From assembly GCA_964416385.1 (NCBI GenBank), contig CAYQDW010000005.1, positions 1 to 64,000 on the forward strand: a stretch of DNA of 64,000 bases, given 5' to 3'. Below the pieces are notes generated by a model that had not been told where the DNA came from, did not search any database, and saw only the letters and a program-made list of their open reading frames with translations. Of this stretch, positions 35,448 through 44,525 are shown one piece after another. The DNA comes from JAUHWL01 sp964416385 (lineage in GTDB: Bacteria > Bacteroidota > Bacteroidia > Flavobacteriales > Schleiferiaceae). Every line of letters begins with the position of its first letter. The stretch's first letter is position 1. The translations under genes were made by a program, and so were the position numbers.

Positions 35448-37604
35448 TTATTCATTGGTAAGTGTCATTTCATCTACCAGGTAGCCCGCACCAGCATATT
35501 TGTCGATTACAAAAAGTACATACCTAATATCAACCATGATGTTTCGGCAAATACTTCGATCAAAATTTAAATCGCTCATTGTTCCTTCCCAAACACGGTC
35601 AAAATTCAGCCCTATCAATTCGCCTTTACCATTAAGCGCTGGGCTACCACTATTGCCGCCGCTGGTATGATTGCTTGCTATAAAGCACACTGGCATTTTA
35701 TCGCCTTCACCATAACGGCCATAATCCTTTGTTTGGTAAAGTTCAAGCAAGCGCTGCGGCAAGTCGAATTCATAATCACCCGGTATATACTTGGCCATAA
35801 CACCATCAAGATAAGTTTGATAAGTGTAGTTAACTGCGTCTTTTGGTGAGTAACCCTCTACCACACCGTAAGTTAATCGCAATGTACTGTTGGCATCTGG
35901 GTAAAATTTTCGTTGCGTAAAAACGGCCATTTGTGCAGCCATATATTCACGCTGCAAGGCTTGTATCTGGGCATTTATACGATTATACTCAGGCATCACC
36001 TGGTTAACATAGCCGTCAAAAAAGTCCGTCATAACCAAAAAGGCAGGGTCATAATCTAGTATATGCTTTAACTCAAATGGCCTTTCAGCAAGCATTCTAT
36101 TTAAATACGTAGCGCTGGTATCTTGGCTAAATATTGAATTGCTGTATATGGAATTGGCAAAGCCATTGTAATCCTTTTTGTTGAGTTGCTGATTGATGGC
36201 AAAATTTTGCGCAATGAATTTCTTGTCCTGTTCCATGTATATTTCTATCAGGGCAGCCATAATTTCTTTATCCGCCGAGGCTTCAAAATCTGCATAAAAT
36301 GCATCTATTCCACCCGCCAAGCCAGATGCAGTGCGTTGTATGAGAACGGTGTCTGTTATAGGCGCATTTTGTAGCGCTCTAAAACGTTGCACAAAGCGCA
36401 TAAGATCAGTGCCGATATAGCCAATTTCTATGAAATAATCACGCGCCACTGCCCACTGCTCTAGCTCATGATAATACACGTTTAGCTGCGGTAAAACTGT
36501 ATTATATTTTTCCCAAAGCACATCGTTTTTAGAGAGCTGATACATAAAATCTGCTTCATATCTGCGCTTTTTATCAATACCATTTGTTTCTTTAATACCA
36601 ATGTTTTGACCAATCCATTTTTTCCAGGCGTTGCTTGTGCTCGCATATTTTGAGGCATATTTAATACGCAAAGCATCGCTTTGGCGCATACGGGCATCTA
36701 AAAGCTGCAACTTTGTTTCTCTAATGCGAATTTTCAAGACGTTTTGCACATTTACAATTTGATCAATAGCTGCTGCAGGAATATATTCTTGCGTACTACC
36801 CGGATAACCAAAAACCATCGTAAATTCATCTTTCTTACGCGGAGCCAAACTCACCTTTAAATGGGTAATGGGTTGGTAGGGCACATTGGTCATACTTGGT
36901 GCGGCAGGATTGTTAGATGCATCCGCATAAATGCGAAAGATGGAAAAATCACCCGTGTGGCGCGGCCACATCCAGTTATCTGTGTCTGCACCATATTTAC
37001 CAATGCTGCTTGGCGGGGCACCTACCAAACGTACGTCTTGATAACGCTGTGTGGCAAGAAGAAAATAACGGTTACCCTCAAAAAAAGGCTTTATTGTAAA
37101 AAGGAGGTCACTTCCTGTTTTCTTTTCGAGGATGATACTACGCATATTGTCATCAATGATACGCTGCCGTTCACGGTTTGAAAGGCCATCATGAACACCT
37201 TTAAGCACATCATTGGTAACCTCTTCCATGTACTTTAAAAACTCTACATACAAATCAGGATTTTGTAATTCTTGCGCGTTATTCATGGCCCAAAAACCAT
37301 GTTTTAGATAATCATTCTCTACCGAACTATGGCTTTGTATGGCGTCATATCCGCAATGATGATTGGTAAGAACTAAACCTTGAGAAGAAATAATTTCTCC
37401 GGTACAAAATCCACCAAAATGAACAATAGCATCTTTTAAACTACTCTTATTGATGGCATAAATATCTTCTGCAGTAAGCTCTAAACCCATAGCTCTCATT
37501 TCTGCTTCATTGGCAGAAAGGAGCATCGGAATCCACATGCCTTCATTGGCCTGTGCGGTGTTTAACATCACTAAGGCTACCAATACCTGTGCGTACTTCT
37601 TCAT
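35448..37604 (-). CDS. S46 family dipeptidyl-peptidase, Asp/Glu-specific DPP11 type
   Basis: The protein is 718 residues from ATG 37604; an earlier TTG at 37628 overlaps the promoter box. It has a signal peptide (MKKYAQVLVALVMLNTAQA). Catalytic His is in NHHCGYDAIQ, Asp in RHTGDFSIFR, and Ser652 in GGNSGSPA. Residue 670, exactly 18 after the Ser, is Arg (NFDRVWEG). In Porphyromonas DPP11 the Arg at the matching place (673) gives specificity for Asp/Glu at P1, while DPP7 has Gly. The enzyme removes dipeptides from peptide N-termini in the periplasm for peptide nutrition. It is a single gene. Confidence 0.93.
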   Translation of the reverse strand: MKKYAQVLVALVMLNTAQANEGMWIPMLLSANEAEMRAMGLELTAEDIYAINKSSLKDAIVHFGGFCTGEIISSQGLVLTNHHCGYDAIQSHSSVENDYLKHGFWAMNNAQELQNPDLYVEFLKYMEEVTNDVLKGVHDGLSNRERQRIIDDNMRSIILEKKTGSDLLFTIKPFFEGNRYFLLATQRYQDVRLVGAPPSSIGKYGADTDNWMWPRHTGDFSIFRIYADASNNPAAPSMTNVPYQPITHLKVSLAPRKKDEFTMVFGYPGSTQEYIPAAAIDQIVNVQNVLKIRIRETKLQLLDARMRQSDALRIKYASKYASTSNAWKKWIGQNIGIKETNGIDKKRRYEADFMYQLSKNDVLWEKYNTVLPQLNVYYHELEQWAVARDYFIEIGYIGTDLMRFVQRFRALQNAPITDTVLIQRTASGLAGGIDAFYADFEASADKEIMAALIEIYMEQDKKFIAQNFAINQQLNKKDYNGFANSIYSNSIFSQDTSATYLNRMLAERPFELKHILDYDPAFLVMTDFFDGYVNQVMPEYNRINAQIQALQREYMAAQMAVFTQRKFYPDANSTLRLTYGVVEGYSPKDAVNYTYQTYLDGVMAKYIPGDYEFDLPQRLLELYQTKDYGRYGEGDKMPVCFIASNHTSGGNSGSPALNGKGELIGLNFDRVWEGTMSDLNFDRSICRNIMVDIRYVLFVIDKYAGAGYLVDEMTLTNE

Positions 37605-37625
37605 TATATGCTGGTGTTTAGTTAG

Positions 37626-37633
37626 CAAAAATA
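37626..37633 (-). promoter_or_regulatory. Putative -7 box TATTTTTG for the S46 peptidase gene
   Basis: It is an exact TAnnTTTG on the minus strand, 21 bp before the ATG at 37604, and overlaps the alternative TTG start, which it therefore disfavours. Confidence 0.5.
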
Positions 37634-37646
37634 ACTGCTATTAGTA

Positions 37647-37674
37647 TTGCGGCCCGAGTTTGCGGTTATTTTTG
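37647..37674 (+). promoter_or_regulatory. Promoter TTG-N17-TATTTTTG for the TlpA-like gene
   Basis: A -33 TTG (37647-37649) and a -7 TATTTTTG (37667-37674) lie 16 bp before the start codon on the plus strand. With the minus-strand box at 37626-37633 they form a compact divergent promoter region. Confidence 0.6.
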
Positions 37675-37690
37675 CCACAAATACTATTAG

Positions 37691-38788
37691 ATGATGTTCT
37701 ACAAATTAGCTCAAATTGCTGTAATCATAATTGGTTTAAGCGCCTGTACGCAAGAAAAGCAACCACAAAGCACCTTGAAAATTGAAACGCGTGCCATATC
37801 CGATACAGAGATTAAAGTTAGCCTTGCTGATGCAGATTCAACGCTAATTACGGCACAACTGATAAACGGATCAACAACGATAACATTACCGATAAATCGG
37901 CCAAGAATGATAGTTGTTGAAATACCTAACCTTAGTAAACCTGTTGTGTTTTTTGCAGATATTAATGAGATGGTGCTTTCTATTAATGGCGAAAGTGATC
38001 CTGCAGCATTTACCGTAACTGGAAGCATGTACCAAGATTCTTTGGATGTTTTTGCGCGTATGCAACAGGCCAATAAAAACTATTTAGATATGTACAATAG
38101 TGCCTGGCAGCAAGCTATACAGGCCAGTGACTCTTTAACCATGCAATTTGCATACGCTAAACTTGATAGTGCATATTATGCGTTTGAGGATTACAAATTG
38201 GCTTTTGCCAAAAGAAATGGCATCATCGGTGCATTAATTGCCCAACGTTATCTATATGAGGCGTCATACAGTGATCTCAACGACATTTATGAAAATATAC
38301 CTGTTCTTTTTCAAGAAGATGAACTTGTAAAAGACTTTAAAAAGCGTGTTGACATCTTAAAAAATACGCAAGTGGGTATGCGATTTACAGACATCACCCA
38401 AGCGGATACCACTGGTGCGCCTTTGAGTATAAGCGCTGTTTCTGGTAGCTATGTGTTGTTAGATTTTTGGGCGAGTTGGTGCGGCCCATGCCGGGCGGCA
38501 AACCCTGATTTGGTTCAGATTTATAATGACTTTAAGGATAAAGGGTTACAAATTGTTGGCATTAGCTTAGACAACAATAAAGACAACTGGAAACGCGCCA
38601 TAAATACCGATGGCTTAACATGGTATCACATGAGCGATTTAAAAGGCTGGCAAAATGAAGGTGCCGAGGCTTACGGCATACGGTCTATTCCTCAAAGTAT
38701 TCTGCTAGATCACCAAGGCTTTATTATCCAGAAAAATTTGTCTACAGAAGAATTGCGCAATTTCTTAGAAGACAATCTCAAAGATTAA
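37691..38788 (+). CDS. TlpA/ResA-like thioredoxin lipoprotein with DUF4369-type N-terminal domain
   Basis: The 365-residue protein has a lipobox IGLSAC (Cys19). A beta-rich N-terminal half (about 25-120) resembles DUF4369, then a helical linker, then a thioredoxin domain with WASWCGPCRAANP (CxxC about 263-266) and a cis-Pro in SIPQSILLD. It probably acts as a periplasmic thiol reductase, anchored to a membrane, for cytochrome maturation or disulfide repair. The potassium-channel-like gene follows 1 bp after its stop. Confidence 0.88.
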   Translation: MMFYKLAQIAVIIIGLSACTQEKQPQSTLKIETRAISDTEIKVSLADADSTLITAQLINGSTTITLPINRPRMIVVEIPNLSKPVVFFADINEMVLSINGESDPAAFTVTGSMYQDSLDVFARMQQANKNYLDMYNSAWQQAIQASDSLTMQFAYAKLDSAYYAFEDYKLAFAKRNGIIGALIAQRYLYEASYSDLNDIYENIPVLFQEDELVKDFKKRVDILKNTQVGMRFTDITQADTTGAPLSISAVSGSYVLLDFWASWCGPCRAANPDLVQIYNDFKDKGLQIVGISLDNNKDNWKRAINTDGLTWYHMSDLKGWQNEGAEAYGIRSIPQSILLDHQGFIIQKNLSTEELRNFLEDNLKD

Positions 38789-38789
38789 T

Positions 38790-39440
38790 ATGAGGCTGTT
38801 CAAGCTCATTCAGCAAGATAAATATCATATCTTATTGGCTTCGTTATTGGTGTTTTTTCTCTCTATTGCGGCCATTACAAAAGACACTTGGTACACCAAA
38901 CTTATCATTTCTTTGGGTTTGGCCATTATCTTGGTAGCTGGCATAAACACTTTACAAAAGCGCAGTCTTAAACGCCTTGGTTGGGTTGTAGCTATTCTGT
39001 TTGTTACCCTAAACATTATTCATAACATTCATCCTATACCCTTTTTACATCTTACTTCTTTTTTGCTTTTCATTGGTCTGTTAAGCTTTGTAGAAATTGG
39101 CATCATTAGGATGTTAATCTTGGCTAAGAGCGTTAAACCCAGTTTTATTATTGGCAGTATTGCGGGTTATCTTCTCATCAGTTTAAATCTTGCTTTTTTT
39201 ATCTTAACTATTGATGGGGTGATTTTGGGGCACGCACTCTCGGTGCCAATACGCGAAATTGGTTTTCATGGCATTTTATATCATGCCCTTATTACCACAA
39301 CTACAGTTGGTTTTGGAGATGTTGTTCCAGCTCATCCATTTGTACAGATGGTTTCTGCGCTGGCAGCAGTGCTCGCACAATTTTATATTGCTGTTGTTGT
39401 TGCCGTTATTGTTTCTAAACTTCTGCGCCGCAATGCATAA
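38790..39440 (+). CDS. Ion-channel family membrane protein (TVGFGD pore motif)
   Basis: The 216-residue protein has about six hydrophobic helices and a K+-channel-type selectivity filter in TTTTVGFGDVVPAHP (about residue 172), followed by a last helix (VLAQFYIAVVVAVIVSKLL). TVGFGD is close to the canonical TVGYGD. No cytoplasmic RCK or cyclic-nucleotide domain is present, since only a few residues remain after the last helix. Ion selectivity for potassium is inferred from the filter. It is in operon with the TlpA-like gene by a 1-bp spacing. Confidence 0.85.
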   Translation: MRLFKLIQQDKYHILLASLLVFFLSIAAITKDTWYTKLIISLGLAIILVAGINTLQKRSLKRLGWVVAILFVTLNIIHNIHPIPFLHLTSFLLFIGLLSFVEIGIIRMLILAKSVKPSFIIGSIAGYLLISLNLAFFILTIDGVILGHALSVPIREIGFHGILYHALITTTTVGFGDVVPAHPFVQMVSALAAVLAQFYIAVVVAVIVSKLLRRNA

Positions 39441-39470
39441 AAAAAGCCACTTTCGTTAGTGAAAGTAGCT
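39441..39470 (-). terminator. Intrinsic terminator behind ilvE
   Basis: On the minus strand AGCTACTTTC and GAAAGTGGCT form a 10-bp stem with one mismatch and a 6-nt loop, followed by a run of seven T. On the plus strand it lacks the T-run, so it mainly serves ilvE. Confidence 0.7.
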
Positions 39471-39500
39471 CTTCAAAGTTTATTGTTGGATTTTATTTTT

Positions 39501-40547
39501 CTAAATGATGCGGGTCATCCATTGATGTTTGTCGGCTACTTTGCCCGTACGGATATCGGTTAATCCTTTTTTAAGTTGCATGGCATAACCATCGTCTGGT
39601 GTTGGTATATCAAAAAACTCTTCTTTGTGGCCAATGCCATTAATTTGACTAACAACAGCCGCTGTACCCATACCAAACATTTCTTTGAGTTCACCAGCAC
39701 GTGCAGCATCCATCAACTCATGTACTGAAATAGGACGTTCGGTAACATCCATACCCAAATCTGCGGCTAATTTTAAAATGCTATCACGTGTAATACCTGC
39801 TAAAATACGATCGCTGAGTGGCGGTGTGGCCATTTTATCACCTATGCGCACCATCACATTCATGGTGCCACTTTCTTCTATGTATTTATGTTCGCGATGG
39901 TCTGTCCAGATAATCTGCTTAAATCCCTGCTCTATGGCCTTTTGCGTAGGATAAAATGCCCCACCATAGTTACCAGCGGCTTTAGTAAACCCAATTCCAC
40001 CCTCTGTGGCGCGGGTATAAAAATCTTCAACCTTTACCTTTACAGCACCGGGATAATAAGGTCCAACGGGACTATTAATAATGGCGAAGGTATACTCCTC
40101 ACTTGGTCTTGCTGCTATAAACTCACTGCTACCAAACAAAAACGGACGTATATACAAACTGTGATCTGGTGTTCTTGGTACCCATTCTTGATCCAATTCA
40201 ATAAGGCTTTTTAATCCTTCCATGAAAATCTCTTGGGGTACTTCGGGCATAAGAAGTCGCGTAGCAGAACGATTTAATCTTTCAAAGTTGGCTAATGGCC
40301 TAAAAATACTCACGCCACCATCTTGCATTCTGTAAGCCTTTAAGCCCTCAAAGGCCGCTTGGCCATAATGCAATGTATGTAGCGCATATGAAAGGCTAAC
40401 TTTTCCATAAGGCACAATCTCTGGCTCTTGCCAAGCGCCATCTTTAAAGTGACAAACCAGCATGTGATCTGCAAAATATTTGCCGAAAGGCAGATTAGAG
40501 AAGTCTATGGTATCAATACGCGATTTAGGGGTTCTTGATATCTTCAT
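39501..40547 (-). CDS. ilvE: Branched-chain amino acid aminotransferase
   Basis: The protein is 348 residues from ATG 40547, where the family N-terminus (KISRTPKSRID, then LPFGKYFADHM) begins. Longer frames to 40631 cross the promoter box. It is a PLP class IV aminotransferase that catalyses the last step of Leu, Ile and Val synthesis or the first of their degradation. The Schiff-base Lys is in GFTKAAGNYGGAFYP, and EESGTMNVMV lies near the cofactor site. It is a single gene with promoter and terminator visible. Confidence 0.96.
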   Translation of the reverse strand: MKISRTPKSRIDTIDFSNLPFGKYFADHMLVCHFKDGAWQEPEIVPYGKVSLSYALHTLHYGQAAFEGLKAYRMQDGGVSIFRPLANFERLNRSATRLLMPEVPQEIFMEGLKSLIELDQEWVPRTPDHSLYIRPFLFGSSEFIAARPSEEYTFAIINSPVGPYYPGAVKVKVEDFYTRATEGGIGFTKAAGNYGGAFYPTQKAIEQGFKQIIWTDHREHKYIEESGTMNVMVRIGDKMATPPLSDRILAGITRDSILKLAADLGMDVTERPISVHELMDAARAGELKEMFGMGTAAVVSQINGIGHKEEFFDIPTPDDGYAMQLKKGLTDIRTGKVADKHQWMTRII

Positions 40548-40568
40548 CTTAAGCTTTTGGGGTTGGGC

Positions 40569-40576
40569 CAAAGGTA
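40569..40576 (-). promoter_or_regulatory. Putative -7 box TACCTTTG for ilvE
   Basis: It is an exact TAnnTTTG on the minus strand, 21 bp before the ATG at 40547. It supports that start over codons further upstream. A TTG at 40603-40601 lies 24 bp upstream. Confidence 0.5.
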
Positions 40577-40623
40577 AGATAAAATGCTTCTTTGGCATAT
40601 CAACCTCAGACGCTGTAGAGCGC

Positions 40624-40654
40624 TTGACCAAGACATTAACATAGAATATATTTG
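40624..40654 (+). promoter_or_regulatory. Promoter TTG-N20-TATATTTG for the DUF4920 operon
   Basis: A -33 TTG (40624-40626), a 20-bp spacer and an exact -7 TATATTTG (40647-40654) are present. Transcription would begin near 40660, so the ATG at 40676 rather than 40664 is the more natural start. Confidence 0.65.
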
Positions 40655-40675
40655 CCGCATTAAATGAATACCCTA

Positions 40676-41179
40676 ATGAAAAGATTTTTAATTGGCAGTC
40701 TTGCCCTAGTCATTATCGCAGCGTGCAACAATTCACAAACCAATACTGATAATGAAGCAGAAACAAATGATGTTGTAGTTGCTGAATATGAGTTTTTTGG
40801 TGATAGCACTTTAACACCAGATGATGCTGTACCTAGCACCCAGCTTATCGCTTTTATGGATGGCAGAGATAGTGTTGCTGCTAAAGTATCGGGTACTATT
40901 AGTGAGGTTTGCCAAAAGAAAGGTTGCTGGATGAGCGTAGAAGTAGACAATGGCAAAAGCATGCACGTAACGTATGATTATGAATTTTTATTACCGATGA
41001 ATGCAGCTGGTAAGGAGATGATAATGAATGGTTACGCTTTTACAGATACGATTCCTGTTAACCACTTAAAGCACTTGGCTGAAGACGCTGGTAAAACCCA
41101 AGAAGAAATTGATGCCATTACAGAACCTAAGGTTACACTTTCATTCCTTGCTACGGGTGTAATGATCAAAAAGAATTAA
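40676..41179 (+). CDS. DUF4920 domain lipoprotein
   Basis: The protein is 167 residues from ATG 40676 (another ATG at 40664). It has a lipobox IIAAC (Cys17). The DUF4920 core is visible: KVSGTISEVCQKKGCWMSVE with a CxxxxGCW motif, MHVTYDYEFLLPM, and a C-terminal SFLATGVMI. The family function is unknown. The conserved Cys pair and the compact beta fold suggest metal or haem handling, but this is a guess. It is the first gene of an operon with a haem protein and MnmD. Confidence 0.85.
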   Translation: MKRFLIGSLALVIIAACNNSQTNTDNEAETNDVVVAEYEFFGDSTLTPDDAVPSTQLIAFMDGRDSVAAKVSGTISEVCQKKGCWMSVEVDNGKSMHVTYDYEFLLPMNAAGKEMIMNGYAFTDTIPVNHLKHLAEDAGKTQEEIDAITEPKVTLSFLATGVMIKKN

Positions 41180-41180
41180 G

Positions 41181-41636
41181 ATGAAATTTTTTCCTTTTCT
41201 CATAGGATGCTTCTTTGGAGCATCCTTTTTTATATCCTGCAGCAATGCCAGCAATGAACAGCCTGCAGCAGAAGTGCCAGAAGAAAATTGGCAACCTAAC
41301 ATGTATGAGCCCAGCGAATTGGTGGTAATTATGCGTAAGATGTATGAAGACAATCTTGCGCTAAAGGAGCAATTAATAGCTGGCGAAGTGCCACAGCAAG
41401 TGCCAGAAGGGTACAAGCAAATCCTAACCGCGCAAGCCACCAATCCTGATGAATTAGGCGACCTTTATTACGCAATGGCGAAGGCATATTTGGCGGGTTA
41501 TGAAAGCCTAACAAAAGCAGATAGTAGCGCTGCAGTGCCTACATACAACGCCATGATTAATACTTGTATTGGCTGTCATCAGAATTACTGTTTGGGGCCT
41601 ATACCCAAAATTGAAAAGCTTTACATCAAGCCATGA
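41181..41636 (+). CDS. Small c-type cytochrome-like lipoprotein (single CxxCH near the C-terminus)
   Basis: The 151-residue protein has a lipobox FFISC (Cys20), a helical body (YEPSELVVIMRKMYEDNLAL, DLYYAMAKAYLAGYESL), and one haem motif CIGCH about 20 residues from the end. One haem at the C-terminus of a helical protein fits the cytochrome c' / c556 pattern. It follows the DUF4920 gene by 1 bp and overlaps mnmD by 4 bp (ATGA). Its role is probably redox or small-ligand binding in the envelope. Confidence 0.75.
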   Translation: MKFFPFLIGCFFGASFFISCSNASNEQPAAEVPEENWQPNMYEPSELVVIMRKMYEDNLALKEQLIAGEVPQQVPEGYKQILTAQATNPDELGDLYYAMAKAYLAGYESLTKADSSAAVPTYNAMINTCIGCHQNYCLGPIPKIEKLYIKP

Positions 41637-42295
41637 AGCCAGAACTGCGGTTAACAGCAGATGGCAGCAATACTTTTTTTATCTCAGAACTTGATGAGCA
41701 CTACCACAGTGTACACGGTGCTAGGCAAGAAAGCGAACATGTATTTATAGCCGCTGGCTTAAATAACAGAACAGAAGATGTACTCTCTATCCTAGAGATA
41801 GGCTTTGGCACTGGCCTTAATGCGTTACTCACCGCTTTGGAAGTTCAGAAAAGCAGACGTACTGTTTATTACACTGGGCTAGAAAAATACCCGCTTCACC
41901 ATGCGCTAATTGCCCAGCTCAACTATGTGGAACAATCAGAAAATGCGCTTGCTAGCAAAGTTTTTTCTGAAATACACAATGCATCCTGGGAGGCATTAAT
42001 GCCCATCACAGCCGGGTTTAATCTCAAAAAAAGCACCCAAGATTGCGTGGATTTTTTTGCTGTGGATGAATTTCACCTCATCTATTATGATGCTTTTGCC
42101 CCTAGCGCCCAACCCGAATTATGGACCACCCAAGTGTTTAAGCAGATGTACACAGCTTTAAAACCCGGTGGCACATTGGTAACGTATTGCGCTAAAGGAC
42201 AAGTTAAGCGCAACATGAAAGAAGCAGGTTTTTTGATTGAAGCCCTACCAGGCCCACCCGGCAAACGGGAAATGACACGTGCTAGAAAAGATTAA
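41633..42295 (+). CDS. mnmD: MnmD-type tRNA mnm5s2U34 methyltransferase
   Basis: The 220-residue stand-alone MnmC methyltransferase (DUF752) domain has motif I ILEIGFGTGLNALLTALE, the family motif YYDAFAPSAQPELW and the C-terminal GPPGKREMTRA. It makes the last methylation of the wobble uridine modification (nm5 to mnm5) in tRNA. It lacks the oxidoreductase half of MnmC, as in MnmD of other phyla. The ATG overlaps the stop of the cytochrome gene (ATGA), which couples their translation without an obvious reason. Confidence 0.9.
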   Translation: MKPELRLTADGSNTFFISELDEHYHSVHGARQESEHVFIAAGLNNRTEDVLSILEIGFGTGLNALLTALEVQKSRRTVYYTGLEKYPLHHALIAQLNYVEQSENALASKVFSEIHNASWEALMPITAGFNLKKSTQDCVDFFAVDEFHLIYYDAFAPSAQPELWTTQVFKQMYTALKPGGTLVTYCAKGQVKRNMKEAGFLIEALPGPPGKREMTRARKD

Positions 42296-42314
42296 TGCAC
42301 AATTTATTGATTGC

Positions 42315-44525
42315 TTATCTACACTGCTCCACCACAAAATTGATGCGTGGTTTTAGCCTTTCGCTGCGCAGCGTTTGATATATAAAATTCTTTTCGCGCT
42401 CTGTAAGGTGCCAACTCAGGCTTACTTCATCGCTGGTTCTTAGTAAGTCTATGTGCACTACATCCAACGGAAAGTTAACCCACTCACCAGCATAATTTAA
42501 AATCTCAGCACGTGCAAAGCCTTGCAAGGTTGAGAAATTCTGAACCATTGCACCAAAGGGCTTTACCAGATTTTCTACACGTGTTGTGTACGGATTGGGC
42601 TTTATGGCTTCGTCTACCGGGCGTGAAGCTAATGTTTGCACAATAACAACACCCGAAGTGTTATGCGCTATCCAATCTTTAAACGTGTGTAAAAAGCGTA
42701 TGGTGAGTAAAAAACCATCATTATCTCTGGCTCCTGCATCTAACACCTCCATAGGTGGTTCTGTAGGCAAGGCCACCACTGGCGCTATATATGGGAAGGT
42801 ACTACTCATGCGTAATGCCGTAACAAAACTCAAACTATCCGCCTGCCGGTCTGCAAAAAATCGCCTAAACTCTACGCCATCATAAACATCAGTTCTTCTT
42901 GTTTGAAAGGCAACTTCATGTTTGCTTAAAAAGCTTAATCCCATTGGCGAAATCAACAACCGCTGGCCGCGATTAATAATGGTGGGCGTGAGAATAAGTA
43001 GTGGCACAGCGCCTTTACTTTCTTGCTCTGCATAATGCACGATGGGCTTGTTAAGAATGAATTCTGTATTCAAATTAAAACGCTTATCCCATGCCATGCC
43101 CCGATCAAAACGATATGAAAATCCAGATGCTTTAATTTTTTGCAAAGGGATAAAAAAGTCATTTACCGCCATCGTATAGCCTACGGCATTAAGTATATCC
43201 GTACCTAAAACATCAAAATAATATTTGCCATTAATACCCAAAAGTTTGCCTGCATTGCGTTGCTCTTGTAACTCTCTATAATATGCTGCCCCAATAATAC
43301 CGCCACTAGATCCTGCAATTAAAAACAAGCGATCATAAAATGAACCGCCGGTTATGCTATCTATGTACTGCATAGACGCCAGCGTAAACAAGGTAGATCT
43401 CAGTCCGCCACCACTACTATTTAAAATTATTAGTTTGGGTTTTGCTTCTTTCTGCCGCGCTTTCCAGCCATCTAGGGCATTAATCATGGCTAACTTATCT
43501 TCAGCAAGTATAGAATCTGTGGTGAGTTGTGCTATGGCCTCGTATGTATATGGCAGAGGCGTTTTTTCATAATCTAATCCGGGCACTTCTGCCAGGTGTT
43601 TAAAGGCTGTTGTGCCAGACAAAAAGTTAAGTACGATGCCACCAAAAATGAGCACACTTATCGTCCACTGTTTAAGCCAGCTAAAAAGCGCCCCAAAAAT
43701 CATAAGAAAGGTGGTTAATAAAAGCGTGATACTGGCACCTGCAGGGATAAGCACAAAGCGATTACTGCCAAATGCGCTTAACAAGGTAATAAGGGCCAAA
43801 ATGCCAATAAAATAAAGTGCTGCGTTTGTGTGGTGCTGTTGTAAAATGCGCAGTCTGTCTTCTTCGTCATAATGCCCAGCAGGCCGCACGCGCCTAATGC
43901 TCCAAAAATTACGTAGAAACGTAAAAACGTGCTCGTCAGAAGGCTGGGCGGCAATCTTAGTTTCTTTCTTTATAAATAGCTGAATAGGTTTAGGCAGCGC
44001 ACTGGCCAAATCATTCAACTTTGGCTTTTTGGTAACCGAGAAAAAATATGTGAATGAGAGCGAAATACTTAGAATGCTTCCCATAATGAGGCCACTTTCT
44101 TGTAAAAAAATCTGCATGGCTGTATGCCCTTCTAAGCTTAAGGTATATGCTATATGGAAGCCATAATAAACATAAAACAGCAGTGGGATAAGTGAGTTGT
44201 TGATGCTAAAACGGTACAGTGGCTTTGTTAAGGCAGCTAAAAATGTGTATCGGTAACTGTAGAAAATATAGCTGGTAATGTGAAAAGCCATTACAAAAAA
44301 GCCAAGCACCGATCCCAAGATGAAAAATGACAAAAAGTTAACATCGCCCAAATATTCTGGGGTGAGGAATAAATAAGGTATGCCTATGGCCGTAAAGAGA
44401 TGACCACCAACCATACCAAAGAGTACCACCCAAAAAAACAGAAGTAACCAGCTTCTACTTAGATGCAAAAGCAAAAGTTGTACAGGAAAAAAGTGACTAA
44501 TAAACTTCCATAATTGCTTCATCAT
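42315..44525 (-). CDS. Polytopic membrane protein with patatin-like phospholipase domain
   Basis: The protein is 736 residues from ATG 44525. The N-terminal half has about six to eight hydrophobic helices (about 15-330). The C-terminal half is patatin-like: oxyanion loop SSGGGLRS (about 373), nucleophile elbow GSSGG (about 404) and the catalytic Asp in DAGARDNDG (about 598). All catalytic parts are present, so acyl hydrolase activity on membrane lipids is likely, at the inner membrane. The start overlaps the DUF1569 stop (ATGATG). It is the last gene of the OmpA / DUF1569 / patatin operon. Confidence 0.82.
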   Translation of the reverse strand: MMKQLWKFISHFFPVQLLLLHLSRSWLLLFFWVVLFGMVGGHLFTAIGIPYLFLTPEYLGDVNFLSFFILGSVLGFFVMAFHITSYIFYSYRYTFLAALTKPLYRFSINNSLIPLLFYVYYGFHIAYTLSLEGHTAMQIFLQESGLIMGSILSISLSFTYFFSVTKKPKLNDLASALPKPIQLFIKKETKIAAQPSDEHVFTFLRNFWSIRRVRPAGHYDEEDRLRILQQHHTNAALYFIGILALITLLSAFGSNRFVLIPAGASITLLLTTFLMIFGALFSWLKQWTISVLIFGGIVLNFLSGTTAFKHLAEVPGLDYEKTPLPYTYEAIAQLTTDSILAEDKLAMINALDGWKARQKEAKPKLIILNSSGGGLRSTLFTLASMQYIDSITGGSFYDRLFLIAGSSGGIIGAAYYRELQEQRNAGKLLGINGKYYFDVLGTDILNAVGYTMAVNDFFIPLQKIKASGFSYRFDRGMAWDKRFNLNTEFILNKPIVHYAEQESKGAVPLLILTPTIINRGQRLLISPMGLSFLSKHEVAFQTRRTDVYDGVEFRRFFADRQADSLSFVTALRMSSTFPYIAPVVALPTEPPMEVLDAGARDNDGFLLTIRFLHTFKDWIAHNTSGVVIVQTLASRPVDEAIKPNPYTTRVENLVKPFGAMVQNFSTLQGFARAEILNYAGEWVNFPLDVVHIDLLRTSDEVSLSWHLTEREKNFIYQTLRSERLKPRINFVVEQCR

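Noticed and set aside
36861..37181. A 106-codon plus-strand frame opposite the S46 peptidase
   Set aside because: It is antisense to the peptidase region with catalytic Asp and has no family features.
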